From a virus, in the IMG/VR virus record IMGVR_UViG_3300046449_000217, positions 1 through 41,352 of that record: 41,352 nucleotides of DNA. One strand, given 5' to 3'. Within the stretch, counting starts at the first letter, position 1; every line of letters begins with the position of its first letter. The position numbers were made by a program, and so were the translations under genes. Shown one piece after another: positions 24,671 to 31,111 of the stretch. The notes under the pieces were generated by a model. The model saw nothing but the letters and a program-made list of their open reading frames with translations. It searched no databases and was not told the DNA's origin.

Positions 24671-24843
24671 GCCTTGGCCTCCCCGTCATGGGTCCGCCAG
24701 CGTTTCACGCATTCAGTGCAGGCCCATGCGCCAGCCTCCTCTGGCTCGGGTTGGCGCTCTTCCGTGTATGCTTGAAAGCAAAAGTCGCAAGCGTCTGGCA
24801 CGTCGCCGCGAAAGGCTGCGATAAAGTCCTGCGTGTAGTTCAT
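24667..24843 (-). CDS. Small zinc-ribbon protein, 58 aa
   Basis: This short gene is fixed by ATGA overlaps with both neighbours. The product has two CxxC pairs, CDFC and CTEC, 25 residues apart, separated by an acidic linker and followed by a basic KRWRTHDGEAK end. It probably binds zinc and nucleic acid or a protein partner of the recombination machinery. Confidence 0.7.
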   Translation of the reverse strand: MNYTQDFIAAFRGDVPDACDFCFQAYTEERQPEPEEAGAWACTECVKRWRTHDGEAKA

Positions 24844-25487
24844 GCTGCCACCTCGCCCATGCGGTTGCTGTATGCCGCCTGCAATTCGCCCTGCATTGCC
24901 TCAGTGAGCTTAGACACGGCGTCTTTCGTTGCGGCGTGGGACCATAGCGCATCCAGCTTGGATTGATCGGCAGCGGCTGCAATAGCTGCCTTGATGCGGT
25001 CGCGGGTCTTGGTGGCGTCGAACGGGATCGGCGGGCTTGCGACTTCGCGGTTGGCCTTGTCCTTGTCGTAAAGCGCCAAGCCAAAGGTATTGCCGAACGT
25101 CCGCAGCGCGCGCTTGAGTGCGTCCGTCTCGGCTTCCTTAACCGCGCTTTCGATCACGTCGCCCGCGTTCTCTGGCTTGCCGTTCCCAACGCCTACGGCC
25201 AAACCCTCGCGGATGACGCCATCGACGTTGACGCGAACGGCGCAGAGGAAGGCGCAGCGCAACTGTTCATACGGGCCGTCGCGGCCTTTCAGCGTATGAA
25301 CCTGCATATGCGTCTGCTCTAGGCGCTCAACCGTGTATGACCAGCCGTCAAAACCAAAGATGCGGTTGGCTTCACGGATAACGTGCAGGCCATCGACGTA
25401 TTCGCCAAACTTGCCCTGCGGTGGCGGCTTGATTGCGGCGGGGTCCAGTGATGCCTTGAGGTGCTTTGAAACTTCTGCCCAATCCAT
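24840..25487 (-). CDS. Rad52-family single-strand annealing protein
   Basis: This 215-residue protein has the Rad52/22 core: VDGLHVIREANRIFGFDGWSYTV, a central beta region with a GLAVGVGNG turn, then ESAVKEAETDALKRALRTFGNTFGLALYDK, the most conserved helix of the family. It should anneal complementary DNA strands in phage recombination and replication. The C-terminal third is helical and variable. The SSB gene lies in the same operon. Confidence 0.88.
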   Translation of the reverse strand: MDWAEVSKHLKASLDPAAIKPPPQGKFGEYVDGLHVIREANRIFGFDGWSYTVERLEQTHMQVHTLKGRDGPYEQLRCAFLCAVRVNVDGVIREGLAVGVGNGKPENAGDVIESAVKEAETDALKRALRTFGNTFGLALYDKDKANREVASPPIPFDATKTRDRIKAAIAAAADQSKLDALWSHAATKDAVSKLTEAMQGELQAAYSNRMGEVAA

Positions 25488-26182
25488 CAGAACGCCGCCT
25501 TAGTGGTCCACGTCCGCACAATGGCGTCCGGCATGTTGCTGTGATGCTTGGCGGCGTAGGCGCGGGCGAAGTCTGCCATTGCGTCCTTGTCGTTTGTCGC
25601 AATCCAGTTGACCAAAGCGCGCATTTCGCAAACCTCGTGATGCGTGACGGTGCGCATACCCTTGACGGTATCCTTTTGCGCCGCGCTGGCCCGCTTGTTC
25701 GCTTCTAGCGCCGCAGCCTTTGCCGCAGCCGCCGCGCGCTGTGCGTCCAGATCCGCCGCGTTAGCATTGCGCGCCGCTTCCTCTGCCGCGCGTTCAGCTT
25801 CGCGGGCCTTTGCCCATTCCGCTTGCCGTGCCGCTTCTTTGTCAGCCGCCAGCTTTGCCTTGAATGGCGCAACCGTGGCGACAAGGGCCGCTTGGATTTG
25901 GTCTGCGTCGTCGGTGTAAACTTTGACGTTGGCGACCTCGGCTTTCCACGCCTTGTGCAGCGGGTCGGTGCGTTCTTTCGCCGCCTTGGTCAGCGCCGTC
26001 CGGTAGCTTTTGAAGCTGCCGATGATTTCATCCACGGCCTTCATCTGCGCTTCGGTCGTGACGGGTTCGCCGTCCGTCCAGTTCTGCGCTTCGGTGATGG
26101 TCGCGTCGTATTCTGCCGTGACCAGTTCAATCGGGTCTGGCGCTTGATTGTGGCCGATACCGGCTGGGGACATATCGTTCAT
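25487..26182 (-). CDS. Coiled-coil protein of the recombination operon
   Basis: This 231-residue protein has an N-terminal helical domain (about 20-105) with SFKSYRTALTKAAKERTDPLHKAW. A very Ala/Glu/Lys/Arg-rich coiled coil (about 108-172) and a small C-terminal domain (VTHHEVCEMRALVNWIATN) follow. Proteins of this build are commonly encoded beside phage annealing proteins; whether this one inhibits nucleases or aids annealing is unknown. Confidence 0.65.
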   Translation of the reverse strand: MNDMSPAGIGHNQAPDPIELVTAEYDATITEAQNWTDGEPVTTEAQMKAVDEIIGSFKSYRTALTKAAKERTDPLHKAWKAEVANVKVYTDDADQIQAALVATVAPFKAKLAADKEAARQAEWAKAREAERAAEEAARNANAADLDAQRAAAAAKAAALEANKRASAAQKDTVKGMRTVTHHEVCEMRALVNWIATNDKDAMADFARAYAAKHHSNMPDAIVRTWTTKAAF

Positions 26183-26376
26183 GCTGAAACCTCCGAGCGG
26201 CGGGACAGATCGCGGTAACGCGCAATCTCAGACAGGGCGTGATCGCGTTCGCCGATGAATTGGGTGGTCTGGGCGCGGCGGGCGTTGTATTCGATCCGCG
26301 CGTCGATGTAGCGGGTCCAGCTATCAGTGCGCACTTGCGTTGCGCCACGTGTCTGGACTAAAGACATATTTGTCAT
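26179..26376 (-). CDS. Hypothetical protein, 65 aa
   Basis: The ATG at 26376 has an excellent site (AAGGAGG eight bases upstream), so the upstream extension of the frame to 26442 is not used. The product is helical and arginine-rich (RYIDARIEYNARRAQTTQFIGERDHALSEIARYR). It is the first gene after the promoter at 26447-26475. Confidence 0.65.
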   Translation of the reverse strand: MTNMSLVQTRGATQVRTDSWTRYIDARIEYNARRAQTTQFIGERDHALSEIARYRDLSRRSEVSA

Positions 26377-26427
26377 GTTGGCCTCCTTACAGGCTGATGT
26401 GATCGACGCGCGCGGGGACTTCCAAAT

Positions 26428-26439
26428 ACCCGCGCGGGT
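26428..26439. promoter_or_regulatory. 12-bp palindrome in the leader of the recombination operon
   Basis: ACCCGCGCGGGT is a perfect palindrome just downstream of the predicted promoter and 52 bases before the first start codon. It could be an operator. I see no second copy nearby. Confidence 0.35.
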
Positions 26440-26446
26440 CACTTAA

Positions 26447-26475
26447 TTTATGGCATGAAGTCATTGATTTTGCAA
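26447..26475 (-). promoter_or_regulatory. Predicted promoter of the recombination genes
   Basis: On the minus strand, TTGCAA (26470-26475) is followed after 17 bases by CATAAA (26447-26452), with TGC immediately before the -10 box as in extended -10 promoters. It lies in the 100-base gap between the SSB gene and 26376. A very similar promoter is found at 29236-29264. Confidence 0.5.
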
Positions 26476-26476
26476 C

Positions 26477-26866
26477 TTAAAACGGGATTTCGTCGTCGAA
26501 TTCACGACGATTATTTTGCGCATTTTGCTGCTGACCATAGCCACCGTCCGACGATCCGCTGTCCTGCTGGCGCTCTTGCCCGCCGCCCTGCAACTTCACA
26601 TTGTTGACTTCGATGGTCAGCTTGGTCTTACCATCGTATTCGCGGGTTGAGAGCTCGCCGGACACTGTGACCTTGCCGCCCTTGGTCAGATACGGCGCGA
26701 CCTTTTCGCCGCGCTGCCCCCACCAGTTGCAGTCAAACCAAAGCGTTGTTTTCTTGTCGCCCCATCCGTCATCGACGGCGACGGACCAGCCTGTCACCTT
26801 GCGGTCTGCGGCGTTGCGGACTTCGGCGTCACGGCCAATGGTTCCGGCGATGGTGATCGTTTTCAT
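26477..26866 (-). CDS. ssb: Single-stranded DNA-binding protein
   Basis: This 129-residue protein has an N-terminal OB-fold (MKTITIAGTIGRDAEVR, then TLWFDCNWWGQRGEKVAPYLTKGGKVTVSGELSTREYDGK). A Gln/Gly-rich linker and the acidic tip DDEIPF follow. The tip recruits host replication and repair proteins. It coats single strands during phage replication and recombination. Its start overlaps the GapR gene stop by one base. Confidence 0.95.
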   Translation of the reverse strand: MKTITIAGTIGRDAEVRNAADRKVTGWSVAVDDGWGDKKTTLWFDCNWWGQRGEKVAPYLTKGGKVTVSGELSTREYDGKTKLTIEVNNVKLQGGGQERQQDSGSSDGGYGQQQNAQNNRREFDDEIPF

Positions 26867-27105
26867 TAGTTCATTCCCAACGCGGCCATATACATTTCCA
26901 AAACGGCTTCTTCTTCGTCCAGATCGTCCTTGTCGCGTTTGCGCATGGCGATGATCTTGCGAAGAACGGCCACGTCGTAGCCACGGCCCTTTGCCTCGGC
27001 CATGATTTCCTTCTGGCCGTCCACGATGTCCTTTTTCTCGGATTCCATGCGCTCATAGCGTTCAATGAACTGGCGCAGTTCTTCGCCGGTTACGTTCTCG
27101 GTCAT
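26866..27105 (-). CDS. gapR: GapR-family DNA-binding protein (DUF2312)
   Basis: This 79-residue protein is almost wholly the DUF2312 domain: ELRQFIERYERMESEKKDI, an AKGRGYDVAVLRKIIAMRK core and a DLDEEEAVLEMYMAALG end. Chromosomal GapR is an alphaproteobacterial nucleoid protein that clamps overtwisted DNA ahead of forks and transcription and stimulates topoisomerases. A phage copy beside ssb suggests help with supercoiling during phage replication, or competition with host GapR. Length is close to the chromosomal family. Confidence 0.9.
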   Translation of the reverse strand: MTENVTGEELRQFIERYERMESEKKDIVDGQKEIMAEAKGRGYDVAVLRKIIAMRKRDKDDLDEEEAVLEMYMAALGMN

Positions 27106-27338
27106 TGCTTCGCTCCTGCATTGATAATCTTCATGGCATCCCCGAAAGTTTCGACTTGTTCGGCTTCTTCGTCGCTGATCTCGAAGTTGAAAATTTCCTC
27201 GGCGGCCATTACCAACTCCACGCAGTCGAGGCTGTCAGCGCCAAGGTCATCAATCAGGCTGGCGCTATGTGTGACGCGGTCGATATCGACACCTAGATGC
27301 TCCGACACCGTTCGCTTGAATTGCTCCTCGTTCGTCAT
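27102..27338 (-). CDS. Acyl carrier protein
   Basis: This 78-residue protein has the standard ACP helical bundle and the phosphopantetheine site GADSLDCVEL with serine 36. The acidic second helix region (VMAAEEIFNFEISDEEAEQVETFGDAM) closely resembles fatty-acid-synthesis ACPs. It should be loaded by host AcpS and could enter lipid or acyl-transfer pathways. The gene is an integral part of the early operon (overlaps on both sides). ACP genes are rare in phages of this size. Confidence 0.93.
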   Translation of the reverse strand: MTNEEQFKRTVSEHLGVDIDRVTHSASLIDDLGADSLDCVELVMAAEEIFNFEISDEEAEQVETFGDAMKIINAGAKQ

Positions 27339-27550
27339 TGTGCTGTCTCCCTTGTGTGAATTGGTGCGGCCTGGCGGCTGTCCGGCCAGTCAATCGCGTT
27401 CCGCTTGATGATGTTGTGCAGGTGCGTATGCGATACCCCTAGGCGACGTGCGGCCTCTGCTTGGGATACGCCGCTATCCAGTTGCGCTGTGACGGCTGCG
27501 ACGAGCTCCAGCGATTGACGGTCGCGCATGGCGGGGATGGTCTCGGTCAT
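27335..27550 (-). CDS. Small helix-turn-helix DNA-binding protein, 71 aa
   Basis: The central region SGVSQAEAARRLGVSHTHLHNIIKRNAIDWP (about 27-57) is a clear helix-turn-helix of the Fis/Trp-repressor-like sort. The rest is short. It may regulate early transcription or act at the origin. It overlaps its neighbours by four bases on each side. Confidence 0.75.
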   Translation of the reverse strand: MTETIPAMRDRQSLELVAAVTAQLDSGVSQAEAARRLGVSHTHLHNIIKRNAIDWPDSRQAAPIHTRETAQ

Positions 27551-27720
27551 AGAGCCTCCGCAGGCCAGTTGCCCTCTGCCTTGAGTTGACGGGCGCGGCG
27601 ACCAACTGCGATTGCCGAGCGGCCAATTTCATCGCCGCAGAACTTTGCGCCTTCCAGCGAATACCAAGCGTGGATCATTGCATCGTCGTCTGCGGTCCAA
27701 GGCTTCTGCTTGCTAATCAT
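27547..27720 (-). CDS. Small SANT/Myb-like helix-turn-helix protein, 57 aa
   Basis: This short gene with ATGA overlaps on both sides encodes PWTADDDAMIHAWYSLEGAKFCGDEIGRSAIAVGRRARQL. That has the spacing of a SANT/Myb-like or GcrA-type recognition domain (tryptophan at the start, then I-G-R-S-x-x-A-V-x-x-R). It is probably DNA-binding. Confidence 0.68.
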   Translation of the reverse strand: MISKQKPWTADDDAMIHAWYSLEGAKFCGDEIGRSAIAVGRRARQLKAEGNWPAEAL

Positions 27721-28358
27721 GCTGCACGCCCGAAACGCTTCGGCGTGAAGCCGTATTCTTCCATGATTTCCTTGGCGCGGTTGCCTGAGATACGGTCGCG
27801 CTCGGCATCTTCGCGCAGGCTTTCAGCGCGGGCCTCTGCATTGCCGTCCAGTGCCGCAGCCATCGCCTTGCGCTTCGCAACGGCCTTGTCGCAGACCTCG
27901 GACAACTCCGCCCATGTCGGCCAGAATTTCCACTTGCCCTCGAACAGCGCAGCCTTCACCACGTCCGCCGGATAGCCTGCCAGCCGCCGCGAATACGCAT
28001 CAACCCGCAGCGCCCCGGTGAACTCGTCCTCGGCACGTCGCGCCGTGATGACGGACAACTCGGCAAGCCATTCTTCAATGGTGTCAACAGGCGCTGGGGT
28101 CATCGCCTTGCGCACCACGTCAGCCGTCGCAGCCTTGCCCCCGTCTGGGCCTTTCGCATACCAGCCCAACGGCACAACGTCGTTGCCTAGAAACGTGCCG
28201 CGCTCGTCGTAGATCGGGCGCAACCGGCTACCCTCGCGCAGCTCTACGCCGTGCGACGATGCTTGCGATACTAGCATCCTGTCCACGTCCGCCGGTTGGC
28301 GCGAAGCCAGACGGGCCGCGATGTTGGTCTGCTCGTCCAGTTGCGTTAGCGCGGTCAT
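27717..28358 (-). CDS. Putative replication accessory protein (helicase-loader-like)
   Basis: This 213-residue protein directly follows the DUF1376 initiator gene and overlaps it by 131 bases; the start is fixed by GGAGG ten bases upstream of ATG 28358. The middle (VDAYSRRLAGYPADVVKAALFEGKWKFWPTWAELSEVCD) recurs in phage replication regions, where it stands in the place of a helicase-loading protein. No ATPase motif is present. Confidence 0.62.
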   Translation of the reverse strand: MTALTQLDEQTNIAARLASRQPADVDRMLVSQASSHGVELREGSRLRPIYDERGTFLGNDVVPLGWYAKGPDGGKAATADVVRKAMTPAPVDTIEEWLAELSVITARRAEDEFTGALRVDAYSRRLAGYPADVVKAALFEGKWKFWPTWAELSEVCDKAVAKRKAMAAALDGNAEARAESLREDAERDRISGNRAKEIMEEYGFTPKRFGRAA

Positions 28359-29085
28359 CGTAGTTGCCCTCCATGATTTTTGTGAAATTCGCCGGTTTGA
28401 CGATGAAGTCGAAAGTTGCTGTGAATGGTCGGTCCGTGCGGCCAGTTAGGAAGCTGGACGCTTCGGCCTTGGACAATGCGACCTCCCAGCCGGTCACTCC
28501 GCCTGCGTCAGAAAGACGGGCGCGCAGCGACTTGCGCCTTGCTGGGGATAGCGTTTGGATCTTGGGCCAGCCTGTGCGCTCTGCCGTGCCGTTGTATGCC
28601 GAGACAGCTTGCGCAATTTCATCAATGGCCGGAGGCGTGTTGCACAAGGATACGTTAGTATCCTCTTTCTTTCTTATATCTAGTTCTGGTTCTGGTTCTG
28701 GTTGCTTGGGCATTGCTGTAGCATTGCTAGACGCGGCCGCTAATGTTTTCAGTGACTTAGCCTTGCCACCCTTAGAGCCAGCAGAAACGCGCTTCTGATG
28801 TGCTACGCTTGTCTCTGCAAAAATGCGGGACAGTTTAGCATTGCTAAGACGGCCATTCTTGACCGTGAAAAACTCGTCCAGCACGACCTTGACGACGGTG
28901 AAAAACGTATCCTCGTCCACCCGCAGGCGGCGCATCAGCCACGCGTGATCGGCAGGCAAAGTGCAGCCCGGCGTCATCCACATGAGGCGCAGCAGGCGGT
29001 TGTATGCACCATCTTCGGCAAGCGTCAGGTGCGACGTCTTGGCCTCAAAGTCGGTGGGATACATGGGGAAATATGGCAGGCTCAT
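28228..29085 (-). CDS. DUF1376 replication initiation protein
   Basis: This 285-residue protein has the N-terminal DUF1376 domain (SLPYFPMYPTDFEAKTSHLTLAEDGAYNRLLRLMW, residues 2-95), a winged-helix type used by phage origin-binding proteins. A lysine-rich linker, a PEPEPEL spacer encoded by a GTTCTG tandem repeat, and a C-terminal domain follow. It probably recognises the phage origin; the origin itself may lie within or near this gene, but I could not pinpoint iterons. Confidence 0.82.
   Translation of the reverse strand: MSLPYFPMYPTDFEAKTSHLTLAEDGAYNRLLRLMWMTPGCTLPADHAWLMRRLRVDEDTFFTVVKVVLDEFFTVKNGRLSNAKLSRIFAETSVAHQKRVSAGSKGGKAKSLKTLAAASSNATAMPKQPEPEPELDIRKKEDTNVSLCNTPPAIDEIAQAVSAYNGTAERTGWPKIQTLSPARRKSLRARLSDAGGVTGWEVALSKAEASSFLTGRTDRPFTATFDFIVKPANFTKIMEGNYDDRANATGRADQHRGPSGFAPTGGRGQDASIASIVARRRAARG
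28683..28703. repeat. Short tandem repeat GTTCTG
   Basis: Three and a half copies of a six-base unit inside the DUF1376 gene encode the alternating Pro-Glu spacer. Such a repeat can vary in copy number without shifting the frame. Confidence 0.7.
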
Positions 29086-29162
29086 TACAGGCCACCATTA
29101 TCCGCGCATGAAATATCTATTGAAATTGGCGACAGAATCGCCATATTGCCATCAACGGGCAT
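29085..29162 (-). CDS. 25-residue peptide ahead of the replication initiator
   Basis: This tiny frame starts at ATG 29162 with a perfect GGAGG seven bases upstream. It ends in TAATG, so its stop overlaps the initiator's start codon. The peptide (MPVDGNMAILSPISIDISC and a short tail) has no known relatives. It is best read as a translational coupling leader or microprotein; the initiator gene has no good ribosome-binding site of its own. Confidence 0.5.
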   Translation of the reverse strand: MPVDGNMAILSPISIDISCADNGGL

Positions 29163-29235
29163 ATTCGGACCTCCGTAGGGTTCGCTTGTGTCAAGGGGCC
29201 GGACGCTGTTGAAGCAGCTTCGGTCCCGTGTCATT

Positions 29236-29264
29236 TTTATGGCATGGATAACACGGCAGGGCAA
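29236..29264 (-). promoter_or_regulatory. Predicted promoter of the replication genes
   Basis: On the minus strand, TTGCCC (29259-29264) is followed after 17 bases by CATAAA (29236-29241), with TGC before the -10 box. It shares the stretch CATGCCATAAA with the promoter at 26447-26475. It lies in the gap between the nuclease gene and the 25-residue leader peptide. Confidence 0.45.
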
Positions 29265-29269
29265 GCGTT

Positions 29270-29578
29270 TCATTGCGCTGATCCCCTTATTTTCATGGCA
29301 TTTTCTGCACGGACAGCCTTCGCAAACGCCTCGGCTTCGTCGTCGTCGCGGATCACGGCGAACTGCCCCGGCCAATCCTTGAAGAACTCAACCTGCTTGG
29401 GACGCATTGCCGCCTTTGGGCCGTCCTTTACCTCGACCAGGTAGTTCTGCCCCGCGTAGCCAACCAGCGCGTCTAGCGGCAGATCCAGCGGATACACCGA
29501 AAGGCCATGCGCCCGCAGGATTGCGAACACGCTGGCCTCGTTGGCGTCACGCTTGGCTTTCATCGGTGGGCGTCTCAT
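29270..29578 (-). CDS. VRR-NUC-like nuclease (PD-(D/E)XK fold)
   Basis: The ATG at 29578 overlaps the upstream stop as ATGA and gives 102 residues. The motif LDALVGYAGQNYLVEVKDG has the D...ExK catalytic spacing of VRR-NUC/Holliday-resolvase-like enzymes, followed by RPKQVEFFKDWPGQFAVIR. It probably cleaves branched or flap DNA during phage replication and recombination. Confidence 0.78.
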   Translation of the reverse strand: MRRPPMKAKRDANEASVFAILRAHGLSVYPLDLPLDALVGYAGQNYLVEVKDGPKAAMRPKQVEFFKDWPGQFAVIRDDDEAEAFAKAVRAENAMKIRGSAQ

Positions 29579-29850
29579 TCCGACACCTCCCGCACGCGGT
29601 TGCACGCCTTCACACGCTCTAGGCAGGCGTCAGACAGCCGTTGCCGGTTGCGGTGGCTAGGGTTGCCGCGAAACGCAGCTAGGGCCGCTGTATGGGCCGC
29701 GTTGGCGCGCTGTAGCCACAACTCTGCTTGGGATAAGAATGGCGCAGCGCGAGGCGTGGGAGCCGTCAGCGCCGCGCCAGTTACGCCGCTGGGGGAGAAG
29801 TCAGCGGCGATCCTGCCGAGGAGGGCGGCGGGATGGGAATGGGGGGTCAT
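29575..29850 (-). CDS. Hypothetical protein, 91 aa
   Basis: Alanine-rich with a helical, basic second half (ELWLQRANAAHTAALAAFRGNPSHRNRQRLSDACLERVK). No family recognised. ATGA overlaps on both sides make it a genuine member of the operon. Confidence 0.6.
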   Translation of the reverse strand: MTPHSHPAALLGRIAADFSPSGVTGAALTAPTPRAAPFLSQAELWLQRANAAHTAALAAFRGNPSHRNRQRLSDACLERVKACNRVREVSE

Positions 29851-30044
29851 TGCTCAACACCGAACATCGCGCAAACATCGCGCGGTGTGTCGTCGGTGCC
29901 GCGAACGTGCTTGGTGCCTAGATCCGCGTGCCAGGACAGTTCAGCCGACACCGTGCGCGGCATCAGGGCAAGCGCTGCACGGTCGCGGGAACGGGGCGCG
30001 GGCGGGATATTGAACGGCGCGGGGGAAAGCGTGGGGCGGGTCAT
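29847..30044 (-). CDS. Hypothetical protein, 65 aa
   Basis: A short, proline- and arginine-rich protein without a recognisable fold. The C-terminal DDTPRDVCAMFGVEQ segment could be a small helix. It is joined to both neighbours by four-base overlaps. Confidence 0.55.
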   Translation of the reverse strand: MTRPTLSPAPFNIPPAPRSRDRAALALMPRTVSAELSWHADLGTKHVRGTDDTPRDVCAMFGVEQ

Positions 30045-30505
30045 TGTGCGGCCTCCGTGCGGCGGCGGTCATGCACGGACAGCATCCAAGCGGCGTCGAT
30101 GAATCGCATGCCAGCGGCTTGCGCGGCATCAACCACAGCGGCCTGCCAATCGGACGGGATGCGGCCTGTCTTTGCCCACTTGTGGACGGCCTCTTTGTTG
30201 CCCCCGATAGCGGCTGCAAAGTCGGCGCGTGTTCCCCAATGGGACACCAGCCAATCAATCGCGTTTTCATCGCGGATCGAGTAATCCCGATTGAACTCGG
30301 GGCGTTCGTCGCGGATCGCGCAACGCTCTGCCGCCGCAGCTTCTTCGCGCGCGTCGAACCATTCCAGATCCACGCTAGCGATATACCCCGCCCAAGACGA
30401 ACTGGCTTTGTGAGCAGAAAGCCTGCTTGCGGGATTTACGCTTATCCCAACGTAGAGAAGCTGGCCGTCTGCGTCTCGGTGGCGGTAGAGGGCACAGCGG
30501 GTCAT
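30041..30505 (-). CDS. GIY-YIG nuclease domain fused to a Cro-type helix-turn-helix
   Basis: Residues 4-73 form a GIY-YIG domain with LYRHRDADGQLLYVGIS (Y7, YVG at 18-20), R28, E60 and RPEFN at 68-72, all expected active-site positions. Residues 90-135 (HWGTRADFAAAIGGNKEAVHKWAKTGRIPSDWQAAVV) are a Cro/YdaS-like DNA-binding domain. The product could be a targeted nicking enzyme or a regulator with a nuclease appendage. It overlaps the Cro-like gene by four bases. A paralogue of the nuclease domain is encoded at 38474-39010. Confidence 0.8.
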   Translation of the reverse strand: MTRCALYRHRDADGQLLYVGISVNPASRLSAHKASSSWAGYIASVDLEWFDAREEAAAAERCAIRDERPEFNRDYSIRDENAIDWLVSHWGTRADFAAAIGGNKEAVHKWAKTGRIPSDWQAAVVDAAQAAGMRFIDAAWMLSVHDRRRTEAAQ

Positions 30506-30759
30506 TGCGCCACCTTTTGTGCAGGTGCGCCTTGAATAATCGTTTCAGAATCCACAGTTGGTGAACCATGAGGACGCTGATTAAACAAATACGGGGGGCA
30601 GGTAATACCCGCCTCCGCCGCAAGCCCCCGACAGGTCTCGTACCATGATGGAGGGAACGTGCCGCGCACAACGGCGTTGCTTACCGCTGTTGGCAGAACA
30701 TGAAGCGCAGCCGCCATTTTCTGGCGTCCGATTGTCGTTGCAAATGTTTGGGTGTTCAT
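30502..30759 (-). CDS. Cro-like regulator
   Basis: From ATG 30759 (a second ATG is at 30762) the product is 85 residues with a helix-turn-helix at the N-terminus (FATTIGRQKMAAALHVLPTAVSNAVVRGTFPPSWYETC) of the Cro/carph-isopro type. It is divergent from the repressor gene. There is no ribosome-binding site, and the predicted transcription start coincides with the first ATG, so the message is probably leaderless. Confidence 0.75.
   Translation of the reverse strand: MNTQTFATTIGRQKMAAALHVLPTAVSNAVVRGTFPPSWYETCRGLAAEAGITCPPYLFNQRPHGSPTVDSETIIQGAPAQKVAQ
30552..30565. promoter_or_regulatory. Operator-like site within the Cro-like gene
   Basis: CCACAGTTGGTGAA differs at one base from CCACAATTGGTGAA at 30801-30814 and shares the CCAC...GGTG pattern with the other immunity sites. 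It lies inside the Cro-like coding sequence, about 200 bases downstream of the leftward promoter. Confidence 0.4.
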
Positions 30760-30768
30760 CATGACCGC

Positions 30769-30798
30769 ACTATATCCACAAACGGTGGATACGATCAA
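30769..30798 (-). promoter_or_regulatory. Leftward early promoter
   Basis: On the minus strand, TTGATC (30793-30798) is followed after 18 bases by TATAGT (30769-30774). Transcription should begin at about 30762, at the Cro-like start codon. The operator at 30773-30791 fills the spacer, so repressor binding would block polymerase. Confidence 0.7.
30773..30791. promoter_or_regulatory. Immunity operator, left promoter
   Basis: TATCCAC and GTGGATA form a perfect 7-bp inverted repeat around five bases. The same pattern recurs at 31330-31346 inside the rightward promoter and at 31301-31315, which identifies it as the binding site of the phage repressor or Cro-like protein. Confidence 0.75.
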
Positions 30799-30800
30799 GC

Positions 30801-30814
30801 CCACAATTGGTGAA
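30801..30814. promoter_or_regulatory. Secondary immunity operator-like site
   Basis: CCACAATTGGTGAA is a degenerate relative of the main operators, sitting just upstream of the leftward -35 box and within the region where the repressor's own promoter must lie. It is a candidate autoregulation site. Confidence 0.4.
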
Positions 30815-30850
30815 TTGCGCTTTCAATCACATTTTGTGAACATTGGGTGC

Positions 30851-31111
30851 ATGACTATAGATGCTCAACCATATGCCGAAATCGGGTCTAGGCTCCTGCG
30901 CTTGCGCACGGGGCTATCCGACCTATCGCAAAAGGCATGGGCCGAGAAGCACGGCTTCAACCCTACCCAGTATAACAATTGGGAAAAGGGTGTCAGGCGT
31001 ATCCCTGTGGACTCAGCAGAGGCCCTTTGCGAGCGTTACAGTTTAACGCTGGACGCGATATATCGCGGCAGGATGTTTGGGTTGCCAGAGGCTTTGTCGA
31101 AGATACTCTGA
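30851..31111 (+). CDS. Single-domain phage repressor (CI-like)
   Basis: From ATG 30851 the product is 86 residues, mostly an HTH_3 domain (AEIGSRLLRLRTGLSDLSQKAWAEKHGFNPTQYNNWEKGVRRIPVDSAEALCERY). There is no peptidase domain, so induction by RecA-driven self-cleavage is not expected. The gene sits between two outward-facing promoters that carry the same operator, as a lysogeny repressor should. The upstream frame to 30752 belongs to the control region. Confidence 0.82.
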   Translation: MTIDAQPYAEIGSRLLRLRTGLSDLSQKAWAEKHGFNPTQYNNWEKGVRRIPVDSAEALCERYSLTLDAIYRGRMFGLPEALSKIL

